Shown piece after piece: positions 21,050 to 32,690 of a DNA stretch of 64,000 nucleotides. The stretch's first letter is position 1. Every line of letters starts with the position of its first letter. A model generated the notes under the pieces. That model worked only from the letters and a program-made list of their open reading frames with translations. It did not search any database and had not been told where the DNA came from. Source of the DNA: Talpa occidentalis (taxonomy: Eukaryota; Chordata; Mammalia; Eulipotyphla; Talpidae); assembly GCF_014898055.3 (NCBI RefSeq), contig NW_023601433.1, positions 73,143,683 to 73,207,682 on the forward strand, read 5' to 3'. Both the position numbers and the translations under genes were made by a program.

Positions 21050-21580
21050 GCTCATTCATTCAGGCAACAAATATGTATAAAGTGATAGCTCTGTGCTAGG
21101 CTCTGTCCTTAGATGTAGGGTTACAGAAATGACCAAGGCAAGAAAGAGAACAAAAAACCAAGCAAGCAAACAAACAACAGATATGAACAATTTATGGAAT
21201 TGTCTTCACAACTAAGCAACAAATTGCAAAATGAATCAACAAAGAAAGGCAAAGGGCAACTGCTGTAGAGATAAAATAACAACAGACCTGGCCTGGGGAG
21301 TCAAAAATTGACTCCCTCACGCAGTTAATACATTGAATCATGGAGGATGAGTAGTGTAAAATTGGTAGAAATAAAACACAAGCACATGTGTGTATGCATG
21401 TGTGTGTATTTATGTTTGGGAATGGGTCTGAGCATTTCAGGTAGAAGAAAAGGCATGTGCAAAGGTCCTGTGGTAGGAAGGAATTGGTATACCCCAGTAA
21501 TTCAAAGAATGATCCATAATCAAGTTAAGAGAGTGAAGAGAGTTGGCCTCTGTAAGGTAGCCAGGGGTTAAACTCTTCAA
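21050..21580 (-). mobile_element. LINE L2 3' region
   Basis: TTCATTCAGGCAACAAATATG, CTCTGTGCTAGGCTCTGTCC, GGTTACAGAAATGACCAAGGCAAG, then AAAAGGCATGTGCAAAGGTCC and GTGGTAGGAAGGAATTGG give the reverse-complement L2 order. Confidence 0.8.
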
Positions 21581-21589
21581 GGTCAATTC

Positions 21590-21865
21590 CTACCTCTGTT
21601 CCCACCCCAAGCCTCCCTTTCTGTCAGTCATGGCATGATCCCCATTCTCCTATGGCTATTACATCTCTAGAACTCTGCAATTATCTCCTTAGGTAAGTGT
21701 CAGCTTCATGATCACACATTGGTGCTCCTGACCAGAACAGGACCAACTTAAGGACAGAGATGGGTGTCATTTTCTCTGTGAACTGAAGACCATCACCAGG
21801 ACTATAATATCATGGCTAATTAAAACTATGTGCCTGGGTAAATGAGCTAATGAAAAAATGAATGA
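21590..21865 (+). mobile_element. LINE L2 3' region
   Basis: TGGCTATTACATCTCTAGAACTCTGCAATTATCTCC, then AACTTAAGGACAGAGATGGGTGTC, ending ATGAATGAATGG, matches a diverged L2 3' end. It sits head to head with the preceding L2. Confidence 0.55.
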
Positions 21866-22049
21866 ATGGTCACTTGCCTGAAATTACATATCAACTGTAC
21901 ACAGGTTTAAACATAAAAGCAGTAAATAGGCATTGGGAGGATTAGGAAATAGAGATAAGCAAAAATAAGATAATAAAAGCATCATGTTCCTGTCCCTGAG
22001 ATTGTTATTGTCAAGGCCTTAGCAGGTATGTATGTCTCTAACTATCAAA

Positions 22050-22150
22050 AGTCTATATATCCATGGATTTTTTTTTTTACAAAATTGAAATAATTGTACC
22101 CATCAGTCTTTGTAACCCGCATTTTCAGTTACCCGTCTCCACATTTTCAT
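22050..22150 (-). mobile_element. Possible old L1/HAL1 fragment
   Basis: T10 run then ACAAAATTGAAATAATTGTACC, TTTGTAACCCGCATTTTCAG and CCACATTTTCATGTC resemble antisense 3' parts of old L1s. Confidence 0.45.
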
Positions 22151-22241
22151 GTCTTCTTCTCTAATAACTAACCTTTTTGTCCCCAAACATCCCTTCTGAG
22201 TTGGTTCTGCAGAACACCCCAAGCTGGGTTATCCTGGCAGC

Positions 22242-22269
22242 TTCCTTGTGGTATCAGTTCCACAAGGAA
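22242..22269. repeat. Perfect 10 bp inverted repeat
   Basis: TTCCTTGTGG (22242-22251) and CCACAAGGAA (22260-22269) pair perfectly with an 8-base loop TATCAGTT. Another TTCCTTG lies at 22274-22280. Confidence 0.9.
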
Positions 22270-22280
22270 CAGGTTCCTTG

Positions 22281-22975
22281 TTCCCGTGCATTTCATAACT
22301 CGGACATTGATTCTAAAGGCTGAGTGGACCCAAGGTGACCTCTGTGACTAGAGGACAGCAGTAGAGTGTTGTCTTCTTCCTGCCACAGATCATCAGGAGA
22401 ACCATGATTTCTGATGCTCTGCCTATCGTCATGTTAATGACCCAGCCATGGGCAAGAGAAAGGATCGTCATCCCCATCACACACTAGTTTCCCCCGAGAC
22501 CTTCAAATGACATGCGTGCAGAGATCCAAATCCCTCTCAACCGTACATGGAATGGTTTTAATACCAGGTCATAATTTACCTGAATCTTTATTTCACTAGG
22601 AGGTGAGTAAATACTAGTTTCCCACTTTTGCATCTGTCCCTTTGCAGTTATGGTTGACATTCTCCTGGGAAGCAGATCCTTGCTCCTTGGCTGGGTTATT
22701 GGCCATTGTGAAATACCATCCAACTTGGTTTTTCATTTGCATGACCAGTGTGGGGACTGTAAAGTAATCTCATTTTAACCACCAATGCTGGATTATTGAA
22801 CACAAAATGTTTGGAGGTTTCTGGGGTGGCATCCTGAGGATGTTCTCATAGTTGCTTTTACTTGCTCTGTTGCTTGGACAGGCAAGGGGGGACAGACATG
22901 TAACATCAGGGATCTCAGGACCTAGAAATGTCCTTTGGAGTCCCTGTTGCTGACTTAAAAATGTCCTATAGACCA
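22281..22975. other. Unassigned, no gene seen
   Basis: Unique-looking DNA with no recognised repeat or coding frame. Confidence 0.4.
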
Positions 22976-23135
22976 GCTCTTCTCAACCAGCTATGTGCAC
23001 CCCTGTCACCCAGGGTCCTGGTAGAAGATACTGATTCTGTACATCTGGGGGTCTTGAGGTCTGCATTTCTAACCAGTGCCCCTGCAATGCTCAGGTTGTA
23101 GCTAGATACACCAAACACTGAGTAAAGCCGCTCCA
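22976..23135 (+). mobile_element. MER5-type hAT element
   Basis: CTCTTCTCAACCAGCTATGTG, GGTCCTGGTAGAAGATACTGATTCTG, CATCTGGGGGTC and GGTCTGCATTTCTAACCAGTGCCC follow the MER5/MER58-like order. Diverged. Confidence 0.6.
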
Positions 23136-24514
23136 GAACATTCCAACCAAACCCCCTCCCAACCTCTGCTTGGAGGCTCTCTGAGCAGTCTCACATGCCT
23201 CATCTGGCTCTGCCTACCACTCCCACCCCAGAATCAGCATCATAAGTCACACCCCGAAGATTAAAAGCCAAAGCTACATGGTGTCTGATGTGGGCTGTCG
23301 AATTCTTGTTCATGTATCCATATCTAACTCTATAAACAAAAAGAAGTAAGAGTTTGAGTAAATCCTTCAGTTGAAGATTTTCTCTCCCTGCCCTCCCTCC
23401 CTCCACACACATGCGCACACAGCAGTTTCATGTTGAAATTGAGCTTGAGTTTGCATTCATCAATATTCACCTTATAAAAGAAAATAGCAACAAGTCTGCT
23501 TCTGAGTGATCACTATCTGAATCACTTTGCCAGCAGATTTGCAGAGAGTGCTTTCAAAAAGACCCCTAAGTAATCCTTCTAGAAATGAAAGTAGCGAGGC
23601 TGCAGGCACTGGCACGGGCACCAGGAAAACTGGGTGTGACATTGTTCTGCCATTTTTGGAGCAACTTTAGAATTTTCTTCTGCCTCCCAACATGTAGCTT
23701 TGTTAGTCATTAAACAACCCTTTTTTGCACATCTACTACCTGCCCAACCCTATCCAAAGGGGTAGTGGCAGAAATAAGGCAGACACATGGTCCCAGCACC
23801 TTAGGAGGTAGAGGAGACATGAGGTGCTGGAGGAATGCTTGTAGGAGGGCTGTTTGGGGCAGCGACTAGCAGAAGAAAAACACATTCTGTAGGGTCTGCT
23901 CCCTTTTCACACAGTATGTGTTTTTTTCTATACTGGGTTCCAAAGCAGAAATAGAGGTGGGCATCCGCTCTTCTTAATGTTAACAGTGTAATAAACATGA
24001 ATCACGAAAAAGTGCTTTTAAAATAAGGTTAATGGAGCTGAGTTTATTCCATTTTGTTGCATGGTTAACTAGATCCGAATAATTACCAGCTCCACATTTA
24101 TGGATGCCCGTTTTAAGGTTATTTTTATGTAGCTCTGTGAGGTGAAGGCTTTGTTTTCCTTCTTGGTTTTATTGGCCAATATGGAGTAGAATGTTCAATA
24201 AAGGCCTGTACATAGGGGTGGCCATCAGGGAAATAGTTCCCCAGTGCTCAGGCCCCCCAAGCAAACTCATATAAGGAGACCACCCCATTCCAAGATGCAC
24301 CGTCTCTTCCAAATCCTGCATGAACCTCATGTAGGAACAAATTGGTGCCCAAGGTGTTTCAGGAAAAGCTGGGGACAGCTGACCTGCTCCTTGTCATTTC
24401 CCCTGCCAACATTATTGTTACCCATTTGGAATTAAGGCTCAGCCCAGCCCCCCCTCTCTTTTCTCTGCAGGGTGCAGAGCTGAGTGCTTAATCGACATTT
24501 GCATAAAATGCCAT
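23136..24514. other. Unassigned 1.4 kb, no gene seen
   Basis: Unique DNA. The part at 24000-24150 is AT-rich without known repeats (AATAAGGTTAATGGAGC, GATCCGAATAATTACC, CCCGTTTTAAGGTTATTTTTATG) and could be a conserved non-coding element. That is inference. Confidence 0.35.
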
Positions 24515-24620
24515 AAATCATTGAATCTTAAAGCTTCAAGAAAGCTCAGAGGTCAACCAGTTCTCCCAGCAATGAACAAGGAAGACTGAATCTCAGGGAA
24601 GCGAAGGAATCAGGTAAAGC
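24515..24620 (-). mobile_element. Old SINE/CR1-like fragment
   Basis: AATCTTAAAGCTTCAAGAAAGCTCAGAGGTCAACCAGTTC resembles the repeat whose antisense reads AGAGCTGGAAGGGACCTTAGAGATCATCTAGTC. Family not fixed. Confidence 0.45.
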
Positions 24621-24639
24621 TCCTGTGCACCAAGGGCAA

Positions 24640-24810
24640 TGTTGTACCCTTTGCAGGGGCTGCCTCCCCTGACACTCACAGTTGCTCTGAAGTGCCAGCT
24701 AGTGATGTCCACTTGACAGATGGGAAAGCAAGACACAGAGAAATGGCCAACCCAGAACCCTCAGTTGGGATTCTCAGTAGAACCTGATCTGCCTGACCCC
24801 AGGTTTTATT
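24640..24810 (-). mobile_element. MIR SINE, diverged
   Basis: CTTGACAGATGGGAAAGCAAGACACAGAGAAATGGCC, then TTGGGATTCTCAGTAG...CTGACCCCAGG. Confidence 0.55.
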
Positions 24811-25469
24811 CTAGCTCCATGGGGTGCTCACCTGTGGATCTGAGTCATCTGGAGGCAGTGACTGGGTCTCTGTTTCTCTGTCTGGGGAATGGGGTGAGAA
24901 AGACAACCATCTGTACTGTTTTTCCCTGCAGCTTCTGGCAGTAAGAACTTAAGAGAATGGATAGGCACATGTCGTACAAAGAGTGGAAAACTCAGTCCCC
25001 AGCACCTTGCAGAGACCTGGGTACTTAGGGTGTCCTGGCTCAATCCCTGGGAGTGACCAGAGGCAAAGGAAAGAGTTTTGGATTGGGAGTAAAAAAATAG
25101 GTTCTAGCCTACTTTTTCTTTAATTAAATTCAATTATATGTAATTGAGGTCATATCTGGAGATCCCCATTCAGCTATTTCCTCCGCAGTGCACCCCCACC
25201 AAATCACCCATAGTCCACCACCATCGCCCATGGTGCTTCCTTCCCTTTGTGCGTGCCCTTCCGAACCTACCTTGGTGCTTCAGTTCTCTAGTCAGCTTTA
25301 AAGGCTTAGTTTTTAAGTTTGTCTTTATCTGACTCTTAGTTTAGTTACTTTTGTATTCCACATTGCAATCTGACTTTTTCTACTTGGTCAGTGCATGAAT
25401 TTGGGCAGGTAACCCTATCTGCGTTTTCAACTTCCCTTCTTAAATATTCAGAAGTCAGACTGTCTGGGT
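24811..25469. other. Unassigned, no gene seen
   Basis: Unique DNA. The AT-rich section at 25105-25145 (TTTAATTAAATTCAATTATATG) may be the decayed end of an L1 that continues below. Confidence 0.35.
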
Positions 25470-26225
25470 TCAAATTGGCTCAGCCACAGATGATCTGTAC
25501 AACTCCACGTGAGTAAGTCATCATCAGCAGCAGCAAAGTACAGGACACTTAATAATACAATGCATAAGTCTAAATGCAAAGCCAGAAGACTTTTTACAAA
25601 TTCATACCCTATGTAAATACTACCAAGATCAAGATATGAACACTTACAACAACCCAGAGGCCTCCCAGTCAATCCTGCAATCTGCATCCAGAAATAATTA
25701 GTTTTATATTTCCTATTGTCATTAATTAGTTCTGTTGATGGAACTATACAGTACATTCCCTTTGTGTCTGGCTTCTTTCACTCAACATTATTTCTGTGAG
25801 ATGCTTCTGTGTTATTGCAGGGCTCACTGGCCTTTTCCTTTCCATTGATGTATGGTATTCCACTGCATAACTTCAATACAGTGTGTATATTCCTTCTTCT
25901 GTTGATAGACAACTCGATTGTTTCAGATTTGGAGCTCTTCTGAATAAGTGCATATCTTCGGAGACTCTACTTGTTTCTTTGAAAGGTATAGTCATGTCAC
26001 TTCAGTGAGGGTAGGCCATTTCATCATTGTGCAAACACAAATTGTAATTACAGCTTCCTGGATGGTATAATCCAGGCTATATGGTATAACCTACTGGAAC
26101 CACCAATGGTTAAATAACTGGTTGAATGGTTGAATTACTGACTGAACTTTAAGGGACATGTGACTGTATACTTAGGAGTAGAATTGCTGAGTCACCACAT
26201 AGACATGAGTTTGGCTTTAGTAAAT
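25470..26225 (-). mobile_element. Old L1 (L1M-type) 3' region, antisense
   Basis: AAATAATTAGTTTTATATTTCC, CTGGCTTCTTTCACTCAACATTATTTCTGTGAGATGC, ATTGATGTATGGTATTCCACTGC and TACTTAGGAGTAGAATTGCTGAGTCA are the antisense landmarks of L1 ORF2 end and 3' UTR. About 26025-26150 looks foreign, with GGTTGAATGGTTGAAT echoes. Confidence 0.75.
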
Positions 26226-26234
26226 GTTAATGGG

Positions 26235-26400
26235 TTTTATCACTTCTGTGCCTCAATTTTTTGTGCCTCAGTTTCCTCATCTGTAAATAGTAACTGCCAA
26301 TCCCCCAAGCTGTTCCCTCCTATGTAAAGTGGGAAGAAAAAAGCAAACTACAGAATGCTAAGTACAGCTCTATCAACAACCTGCATGAACAATAAGAGAT
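26235..26400 (+). mobile_element. MIR SINE
   Basis: GTGCCTCAGTTTCCTCATCTGTAAATAGTAACTGCC is an excellent MIR core match. A direct echo GTGCCTCAATTTTTT precedes it. Confidence 0.85.
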
Positions 26401-26684
26401 AATGTTTATAGATACAAATTCATGTTCTTAGTAGGGAGAGTAAAAGAGACTAAAAGAGAAAACTAAGTTCAGGGCAAGCACTTGGGCTTTGGGTCTCTCT
26501 GTAATGTCTTGTTTGGGATTAAAAAATCTAGAGCAATTAGAGCATAAGGTTAAGATTTTTAAAGACTGGTGTTTATTTTAGTCTCTAGCCTTGTCTGCAT
26601 GTTCAAAATACTTTTCATTCAGACAGATACATTATTGCTAAATATATAATATTAATCTACAAAATATGAATGCTATATCATTTG

Positions 26685-26740
26685 CATCCAGCCTACAACA
26701 TAGTTTGCAAGTAAATGTTCGCTATTGTTATTATTAATAC
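26685..26740 (+). mobile_element. MIR tail fragment
   Basis: ACAACATAGTTTGCAAGTAAATGTTCGCTATTGTTATTATTA is the MIR 3' end. Confidence 0.6.
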
Positions 26741-27919
26741 TAAGATGCTATTGTAGCCTAGATTCTGTGCTGTGCATTAGGTGAATCGCACCACTTGATC
26801 CAGTGAAACCCACGTCACAAACAGTGGCTGACCCCCAGTAAATCCTAGCTCTTGTCATTTTCTTAAAATGATCAGAAGTCACTAAGCATGGTGGTTTTGA
26901 TTAAACACATCAGCCCTTCTGGATTTCCGAGTCTAACCACACCAGGAAACAAAGACACCCCGGAAATGTGTGCATTGATGGGAGCCATGGTTACATGCTC
27001 CCAGATCAGCCCGACAACCTGGCCGGGTGAATTATTCTGTTTCTCTCCAGACCCACACGGGGTACCCAACAGCCAGGCGGCTCTTGACAACAGACTCTGG
27101 CTTTAAAAATTATGATGCTGGAACTATTTATTTTCCAAACATGGTTGAATTTCAACTTATTGTAGAGACAGAGTTGGAAAAATAATGACCAGAAAACACA
27201 TATGAGTGCGTGCATGCACACACACACACACACACGCAATGTTCAGACACCCAGAGAACAAGCCAATAGCAGTCAACCTTCCCAGAAAGAAAGGAAAAGA
27301 TGAAGATAAACAAAAGGAGCTTTTTTTGTATCACTTCAATTAAGAGGAAGAAAATAGCCCCCAGGCATGTGTATGTGTGTGAGTGGGTGTCTGTGTGTGC
27401 CTGTGTATGATTTAAAAAGAGAGAAATTGAGTGGAGAGGGAAGAAGTGTGCTTAGCTTGGGAGATAAGCAGACTTTCTTGACCCCAACCCTTAATTCAGT
27501 CACCAAAAAGACACTTGCTTCTTGATTTGCATTGCAAGAACTTGCTGGGCAGAATAAACATGGATTTTACTTTAACAGTGTCTTGGGCAAGAGCAAGGGT
27601 TCTTTAACCCCAGTAAAATGGGTGGCCTTGCCCAGCATGGCATGCAGGATGGGATGCTATTTCTGGGCTCTGGTGAAAGGGGAGCAGAGGAAGCAATTGT
27701 GACACTAATTGCTCCATCTCGGGCTTGGTTTACAGTGATATTAATGTCCTAGCCTCCAGTAGATCAGCATCATAAAAAGAGAAAGAAACAGCAGCCCATT
27801 AGCAAAGGAATGAGGGATGCTAGGGAGCAGGTGGGGGAAGCGCCACGCGGTGTCTGCCTTGCCAGCTGAATTTCACTGGTGTAGTCTTGGGGACGCTGAG
27901 GGGGTATCTTCTAAATAAC
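26741..27919. other. Unassigned, with CA and TG tracts
   Basis: Contains (CA)n at 27215-27236 and a degenerate TGTG tract at 27368-27410. No gene. Overlapping frames on both strands at 26872-27106 (72 codons each) have no recognisable product. Confidence 0.4.
27215..27236. repeat. (CA)n microsatellite
   Basis: GCACACACACACACACACAC followed by ACGC. Confidence 0.95.
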
Positions 27920-28085
27920 ATGACATTTGGAGCCTCTGGGTTCAGCTCCGACTGTCACTGCAAACCCCCTCTGTGCTGGCTTACGTGAAACTCAGTTTGC
28001 TAATCTGCAAGATGGAGCAGTGCCCTCCACCCTGGGTAGAGTGCAATGACAATGAAGAATGTCTAGAACACTGTGCCCGGGACAC
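27920..28085 (+). mobile_element. MIR SINE
   Basis: GGGTTCAGCTCCGACTGTCACTG, GTGAAACTCAGTTTGCTAATCTGCAAGATGG and GTCTAGAACACTGTGCCCGGGAC in MIR order. Confidence 0.75.
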
Positions 28086-28429
28086 CACCCTGAATGCTGA
28101 CTGGTTTGGAAGGGAAGGAAGAATCAGACTCCATGAAGGCAGTCAGTCTGGCAGGGAGGACAAAATCTCCAATCAGGGCCAGTGGATAAGGGTTCAAGAC
28201 CTTGGTGCCCTCTGTTAGAAAGCTAGTCAGGGGCTGCTGAGGGACTTGTGTGAAATGCAGCTGCACTGGTGCAAATGGCAAGTCAGGGCTGAATTCTCCC
28301 ACATACGGATTCCTCTTTGTTAATCTCTGAATGAGTACATTCCGTGTGCTTTGTGTGTTCAATCACATGTAATATTTTATCCTTATCATGATGCTATTTT
28401 CCTCTTTGCTGGACATCTGTTGGTTTTAC
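28086..28429. other. Unassigned
   Basis: Unique DNA, no gene seen. Confidence 0.4.
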
Positions 28430-28960
28430 CAGTCTGGCTTCCAATCCTTCCTTTTTCTGCTAAAGATACATTGATTTTCTTCCAGAAGAAAAAATACTTC
28501 ATGTGCTTGTGACAGGACTGCCTGCTACGGAAGAGCAGGGGTCTGGCTCTGTGACTTAGATCTGCCCAACCAACGTATTGCATTCCTCCAGTCTCAGTGA
28601 TTGACAGGGACAGGCATACGATATGTACCAGAAATGATTCAATGGCAGGGCATTGGCTGAAGCTATTGGGAAAGGGATGTTCTTTCCACAACAATTGCCA
28701 AAACTAAGAGAATATAAACTTAGAGCTTCTGGCTCCCTTTTTGTTACTGTGACATGAAGTCCTGCCAAAGGATGAAACTACACAAAGAAATCAAAGTAGA
28801 GATGAGAGCCCTAAGAGCACCCTTCAAACACCTAGATACAGCCATGCCTGAAGGTAGATTCTTGGACTTTATGGTTATGTGAGCTAACACATCGCTTATC
28901 TCTCAAGTTATTTGAATTGGGTTTCTGTCACTTGAATTAGAAAAGATCCCATGGGCCCAT
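28430..28960 (+). mobile_element. Ancient interspersed repeat, family not named
   Basis: CAGGGACAGGCATACGAT..., GAAGCTATTGGGAAAGGGATG, AGAGCTTCTGGCTCCC, CAGCCATGCCTGAAGGTAG, GGACTTTATGGTTATGTGAGC and TTTGAATTGGGTTTCTGTCACTTG occur in the order of a common old mammalian repeat with an LTR- or L1-like 3' end. I cannot name it with confidence. Confidence 0.5.
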
Positions 28961-28979
28961 TTTTATGTTGACAACACTT

Positions 28980-29100
28980 CACTCTAAGAACTTGCAACAT
29001 ATACTTGTTGAGGACACACAACTACTTAGGTAGTATAGCCAGCATCACCCAGTTTTACCTGACTCCTGACTCCAAAATCTCAACCATTCTATTCATCTCA
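28980..29100 (-). mobile_element. Weak MIR fragment
   Basis: ACACACAACTACTTAGGTAGTATAGCCAGCATCACCC and CCTGACTCCTGACTCC have reverse MIR order but low identity. Confidence 0.4.
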
Positions 29101-29324
29101 TTCTACTATTGACTGTACTTAAAATCAGATCCTGGCTTCTTTGTTTAATTTAGGATGGGGACTAGCAATTGATCAATTGGGAGAATAGTGCAAATATAAT
29201 TAATAGATAAGACCCTCAGACTCTGGAGATGCCAATTCAGCTTGTTGACATTTTAATGGGATGTTTTGTGATTCTTTTGAACAACCCTTGTCTGTCTCTC
29301 CTCCACATCAAGGGCCTTCTAAAC

Positions 29325-30175
29325 ATTTTAAAATATTTTTTTATTTTATGTTTTTAATACTATTCAATACGATTTTGTTTTAACATAGTTCGTGGTACAC
29401 AAGAAGCTATAAAAATAGTAGCGAGGGCCCCTATGTACCACACCCTTCACCTCCTTTCTCCAAGTAATAATATCTTAAATAACCATAATAAAATCATCAA
29501 AAGTAGAAAACTGATAGTGCAGCACTTGAACATGACATAATCTTCATTTCACTGGTTTGATGTGAACATTTTTTTCCTGGTTGGTATGTAGTTTCGTGAT
29601 TATACTGTAAACAAGATACAGACCACAAGAAAGAAACTTTTTCCTGCACCCCTAGTCATACCTACCCCTGTCCTCATGCTTGAAAACCGGTGATTTGTTT
29701 TCATCAGCTATACGTGTGTCTCTTTGCCAATATTCACATGCGATATTCTCATCCTTATCTTTGAACATTCACATCTACATGTTGAATTCTGCAATATATG
29801 ACCTTTTAAGATTGGCTTTTATCTCTCAGCATTATGACTTGGAAATCGAGCCAAGATGCTCTTGTAGCAATAAGTTATTGTTGAGTAATACTCTTATGTG
29901 CGGATAATGGATATACCATTGTCTGTTAACCATTTACCCACTGAAGGCCAAGTTATATCCTGTTTAGAGTTACTATGAAAATCGCTGTTGTAACCATCCA
30001 TTGATGGGGTTTTTGTAAAGATAAGTTTTTTGTTCTGTATGTAAATACCCAGAATTGGGTTTGTTGGATCACATGGTAAGTTTATTTTCACTTTGTGAGA
30101 AATTCTCACACTTTTCTGGAACAATTTTCTAGAACATTCCCCCATCAGTAGATTGTGGAGCACTTGATCTTCTTG
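29325..30175 (-). mobile_element. Old L1 (L1M-type) 3' UTR and ORF2 end, antisense
   Basis: AATACTATTCAATACGATTTTG, GTGGTACACAAGAAGCTATAAAAATAGTAGCG (L1M 3' UTR), then GAGTAATACTCTTATGTGCGG, TAAATACCCAGAATTGGG and GGATCACATGGTAAG, which encode the ORF2 C-terminus in antisense. The minus-strand 89-codon frame (29894-30163) includes an ORF2-like LPCDPTNPILGIYIQNK stretch. Confidence 0.85.
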
Positions 30176-31239
30176 TTCATCTTCTCCTCATAAGCGGCAT
30201 ATCGCTTAGAGATTATTATGCCCAACTCATAGAAAACACACACTTCCCCTCTTCAGTGAGTGAGTGAGCTAAGGAATGAATATAAAATGAGATCAAAAAC
30301 TTCCACTCAAAAACAACTTTTTTTTCTGATGGTAAACATGATATTTGGTGATGGCAAAATATTTAGAAAATTCAGTAAAGGGTAAAGATGAAATAAAAAT
30401 CTCCCACAACTCCCTGTTCAGGAACAAACCACCCTTGGGATTTCAGTGTGGAATCTTGGGGTTCATCCTCACCATCCCCTTTAAATGTCCACAAGTTGCC
30501 TCTCATTCTTGGCTGGTGGGTGCCACATTTTCTCTTTCCTTAAATAAGAAAGGAATATGAACCAAAACAAAACAAAAAAACAAAAAGTGGGGAAAATACG
30601 CCCCAAGCCTTGACTGCTTCTCTCTTATCAGCCTGCTCTTCATCGAACAGGAGTTTCCTCTTAAAGCCCTCAAGAATAGACACATATCTTGTCTATTCCC
30701 GTCACGTGCCTCAAGGCTGTACAGCACGTTCTTATCAGCAGAAGGCACCTGGTGCATTGTGGGAGAGTCGTGTGGGTGGGAGCTTTTGCCAAAGAGGTTC
30801 CCCCTGACTGGGCCCCGGGCCAGCCACCCAGCTGACCTCAAGTTGATTTTTGCTTCTCCTCAAGACCTTCCCCTCCCCACTTTCCCTTGGCTAAAGGAAG
30901 CTCTGGATTGAATAGAAATGATCTGCCCTTGTCCTGCATCCCACAGAGACGCCCCCCTGGCTGTCCCTGATCTCCACAGGAGGTCGTGAGCTGGAGGCTT
31001 TGTGGGAAAGTGGGACCCCTGGCTGAGCAGGGAACAGACTCCAGGAGAGCTGGTCTGTCCCCACTCAGACCCAGCACCAGAAACTTCAAGCCCTGGAAGT
31101 ACCTGATGATGGCGTTATTCCCCCAGGACAACCCGCTTTCTGATGACAATTTTTTTTTATTACATATGTTTTTCCTATAGTAGGGGAAATTGGTTAAGTT
31201 CATAGTGAGGATTCTAATGTCCTAGTGTTTTTCCATTTT
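30176..31239. other. Unassigned 1.1 kb
   Basis: Unique DNA. A-rich run AAAACAAAACAAAAAAACAAAAA at about 30563-30586, and T9 at 31151-31159. Frames at 30503-31203 on the minus strand (112 and 121 codons) have no known product. Confidence 0.4.
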
Positions 31240-31430
31240 CTAAAATTCAGGCTCAGTCAATATCATGTTTAATCCTTATAACACTCCTTAGTTGAGATGG
31301 CTACTGTTTTTCCTTTTTCATAGATGAGAAAGCAGAGACAGGCACAGAGAGAGGCATGGACAGACTGACCGTCACACAGCAGGAAGTGACAGAGCTGGGA
31401 TTCTGACCCCAGCGTGGCTGCCCCCAACTT
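31240..31430 (-). mobile_element. MIR SINE
   Basis: TTTAATCCTTATAACACTCC, CATAGATGAGAAAGCAGAGAC, GTCACACAGCAGGAAGTGAC and AGAGCTGGGATTCTGACCCC. Confidence 0.85.
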
Positions 31431-32394
31431 CCTGCTATTTCCAACATCCCTCAGGGTCTCACTTTCCCTGATCTGTACAGCAGGGAGCTTAATCTATGGC
31501 TGCTTCTCATTTGAACTTTTGATAACCCTGTTTCAATGTCAAATATTTGTCAAATGCAGCTGAATAAGGGGCCCTGATTTCTGGAACTGAACTCATGAAA
31601 TGGAGTCAAGGGTGACTTTTCCCAAATGGGAGTTTGGTCCAGACCTAACCCGTCACATGCTGGGATAGGTGGAGGGTGGGTTATGTCACCTTCAGGAAAA
31701 CTCAGGCAACCACACAGGAGTGAAGAGACAAGGCAGATGCCAGAGCATTAGCCATGCCTATTTATAATCAGCGCATTCTTTATAATCAATGCATTAGGAC
31801 ATAAATAAAAATCATTAGGCATCCTCCTGCCTAGGAAGGCCACTCTTAACGTCGGACTGAGAGGGTTCTAAAGGCCTTTCTATACATTTGAATCTCAAAC
31901 TGAAGAACTAGGAAGGTGTTACCCTCATGCCCAGTCAGGGGTTACCTTAGCCTTAGACAGATACTTTCTCCATGTCAATCAAGGACCACGATGCTCATGG
32001 TTTTGTAAGTGAATACACTGCAGTTTGTGGAACTTGTGCCCTGTCGATGGTCATTTCCAGATCTTTGCTAATGTGAGCAACTCACGGCTGAAATGAGGTC
32101 TAGGTGAAAGGTATAGCTGTAGATCTAAGAGAAGAGGCAGGTGTGGGGATAGGACTAGGTATAACCTGAGCTGATACACACCGGTATCAGACTCTGGCAA
32201 GCAGGACTCGCTGGGGCTGGGGGGTGGTACATACCTTGTTTGTTGATCCATTTTAAGCAGAAGGGAGAGTCTGAGCATCTCTCTCCTTCTTGGGCAGCAG
32301 CGTGGGTCAAGTGGCAGACACACAGTAGGCTCGCAGTAGCCATCACTTTCCCTTTCTCTCGTATTCCAGTCTCACTTCGGAGACAACAAAGAGG
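31431..32394. other. Mostly unassigned
   Basis: CATCCCTCAGGGTCTCAC...CTGATCTGTACAGCAGGGAG near 31446 may be MIR. A L2-like tail GGCAGACACACAGTAGGCTCGCAG lies at 32313-32336. AATCAGCGCATTCTTTATAATCAATGCATT at 31767-31796 is a diverged local duplication of TTTATAATCA. Confidence 0.35.
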
Positions 32395-32690
32395 CAGCAT
32401 TCATTGAATAATTCATTCAGAAATCCAAACAAGGACTTCACACCTCCCATGTGCCAGATTCTATGCTCGGCATTTGGGCCGCAGCCATGGAAAAGGCAGG
32501 GGCCTGCTTCCCATGGGCTGCAGGCGAGGGAGAGATGCCCGGATGAACAGTGCGATTGAACAGCAGGGTGAGGAGTTCGCACAAAGAGACATGGGGCAAG
32601 GTGTGGGGAGGGGAGTGACTGGCGTGGCTCAGAGCAGCTTCGAGGAAGATGAATGGGCATGGTCAGCCAACACTGTCTGGCAGAGGAGGT
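32395..32690 (-). mobile_element. LINE L2 fragment
   Basis: GCATTCATTGAATAATTCATTC, CCCATGTGCCAGATTCTATGC, GCCATGGAAAAGGCAGGGGCCTGC and GTGACTGGCGTGGCTCAGAGC match reverse-complement L2. Confidence 0.7.
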
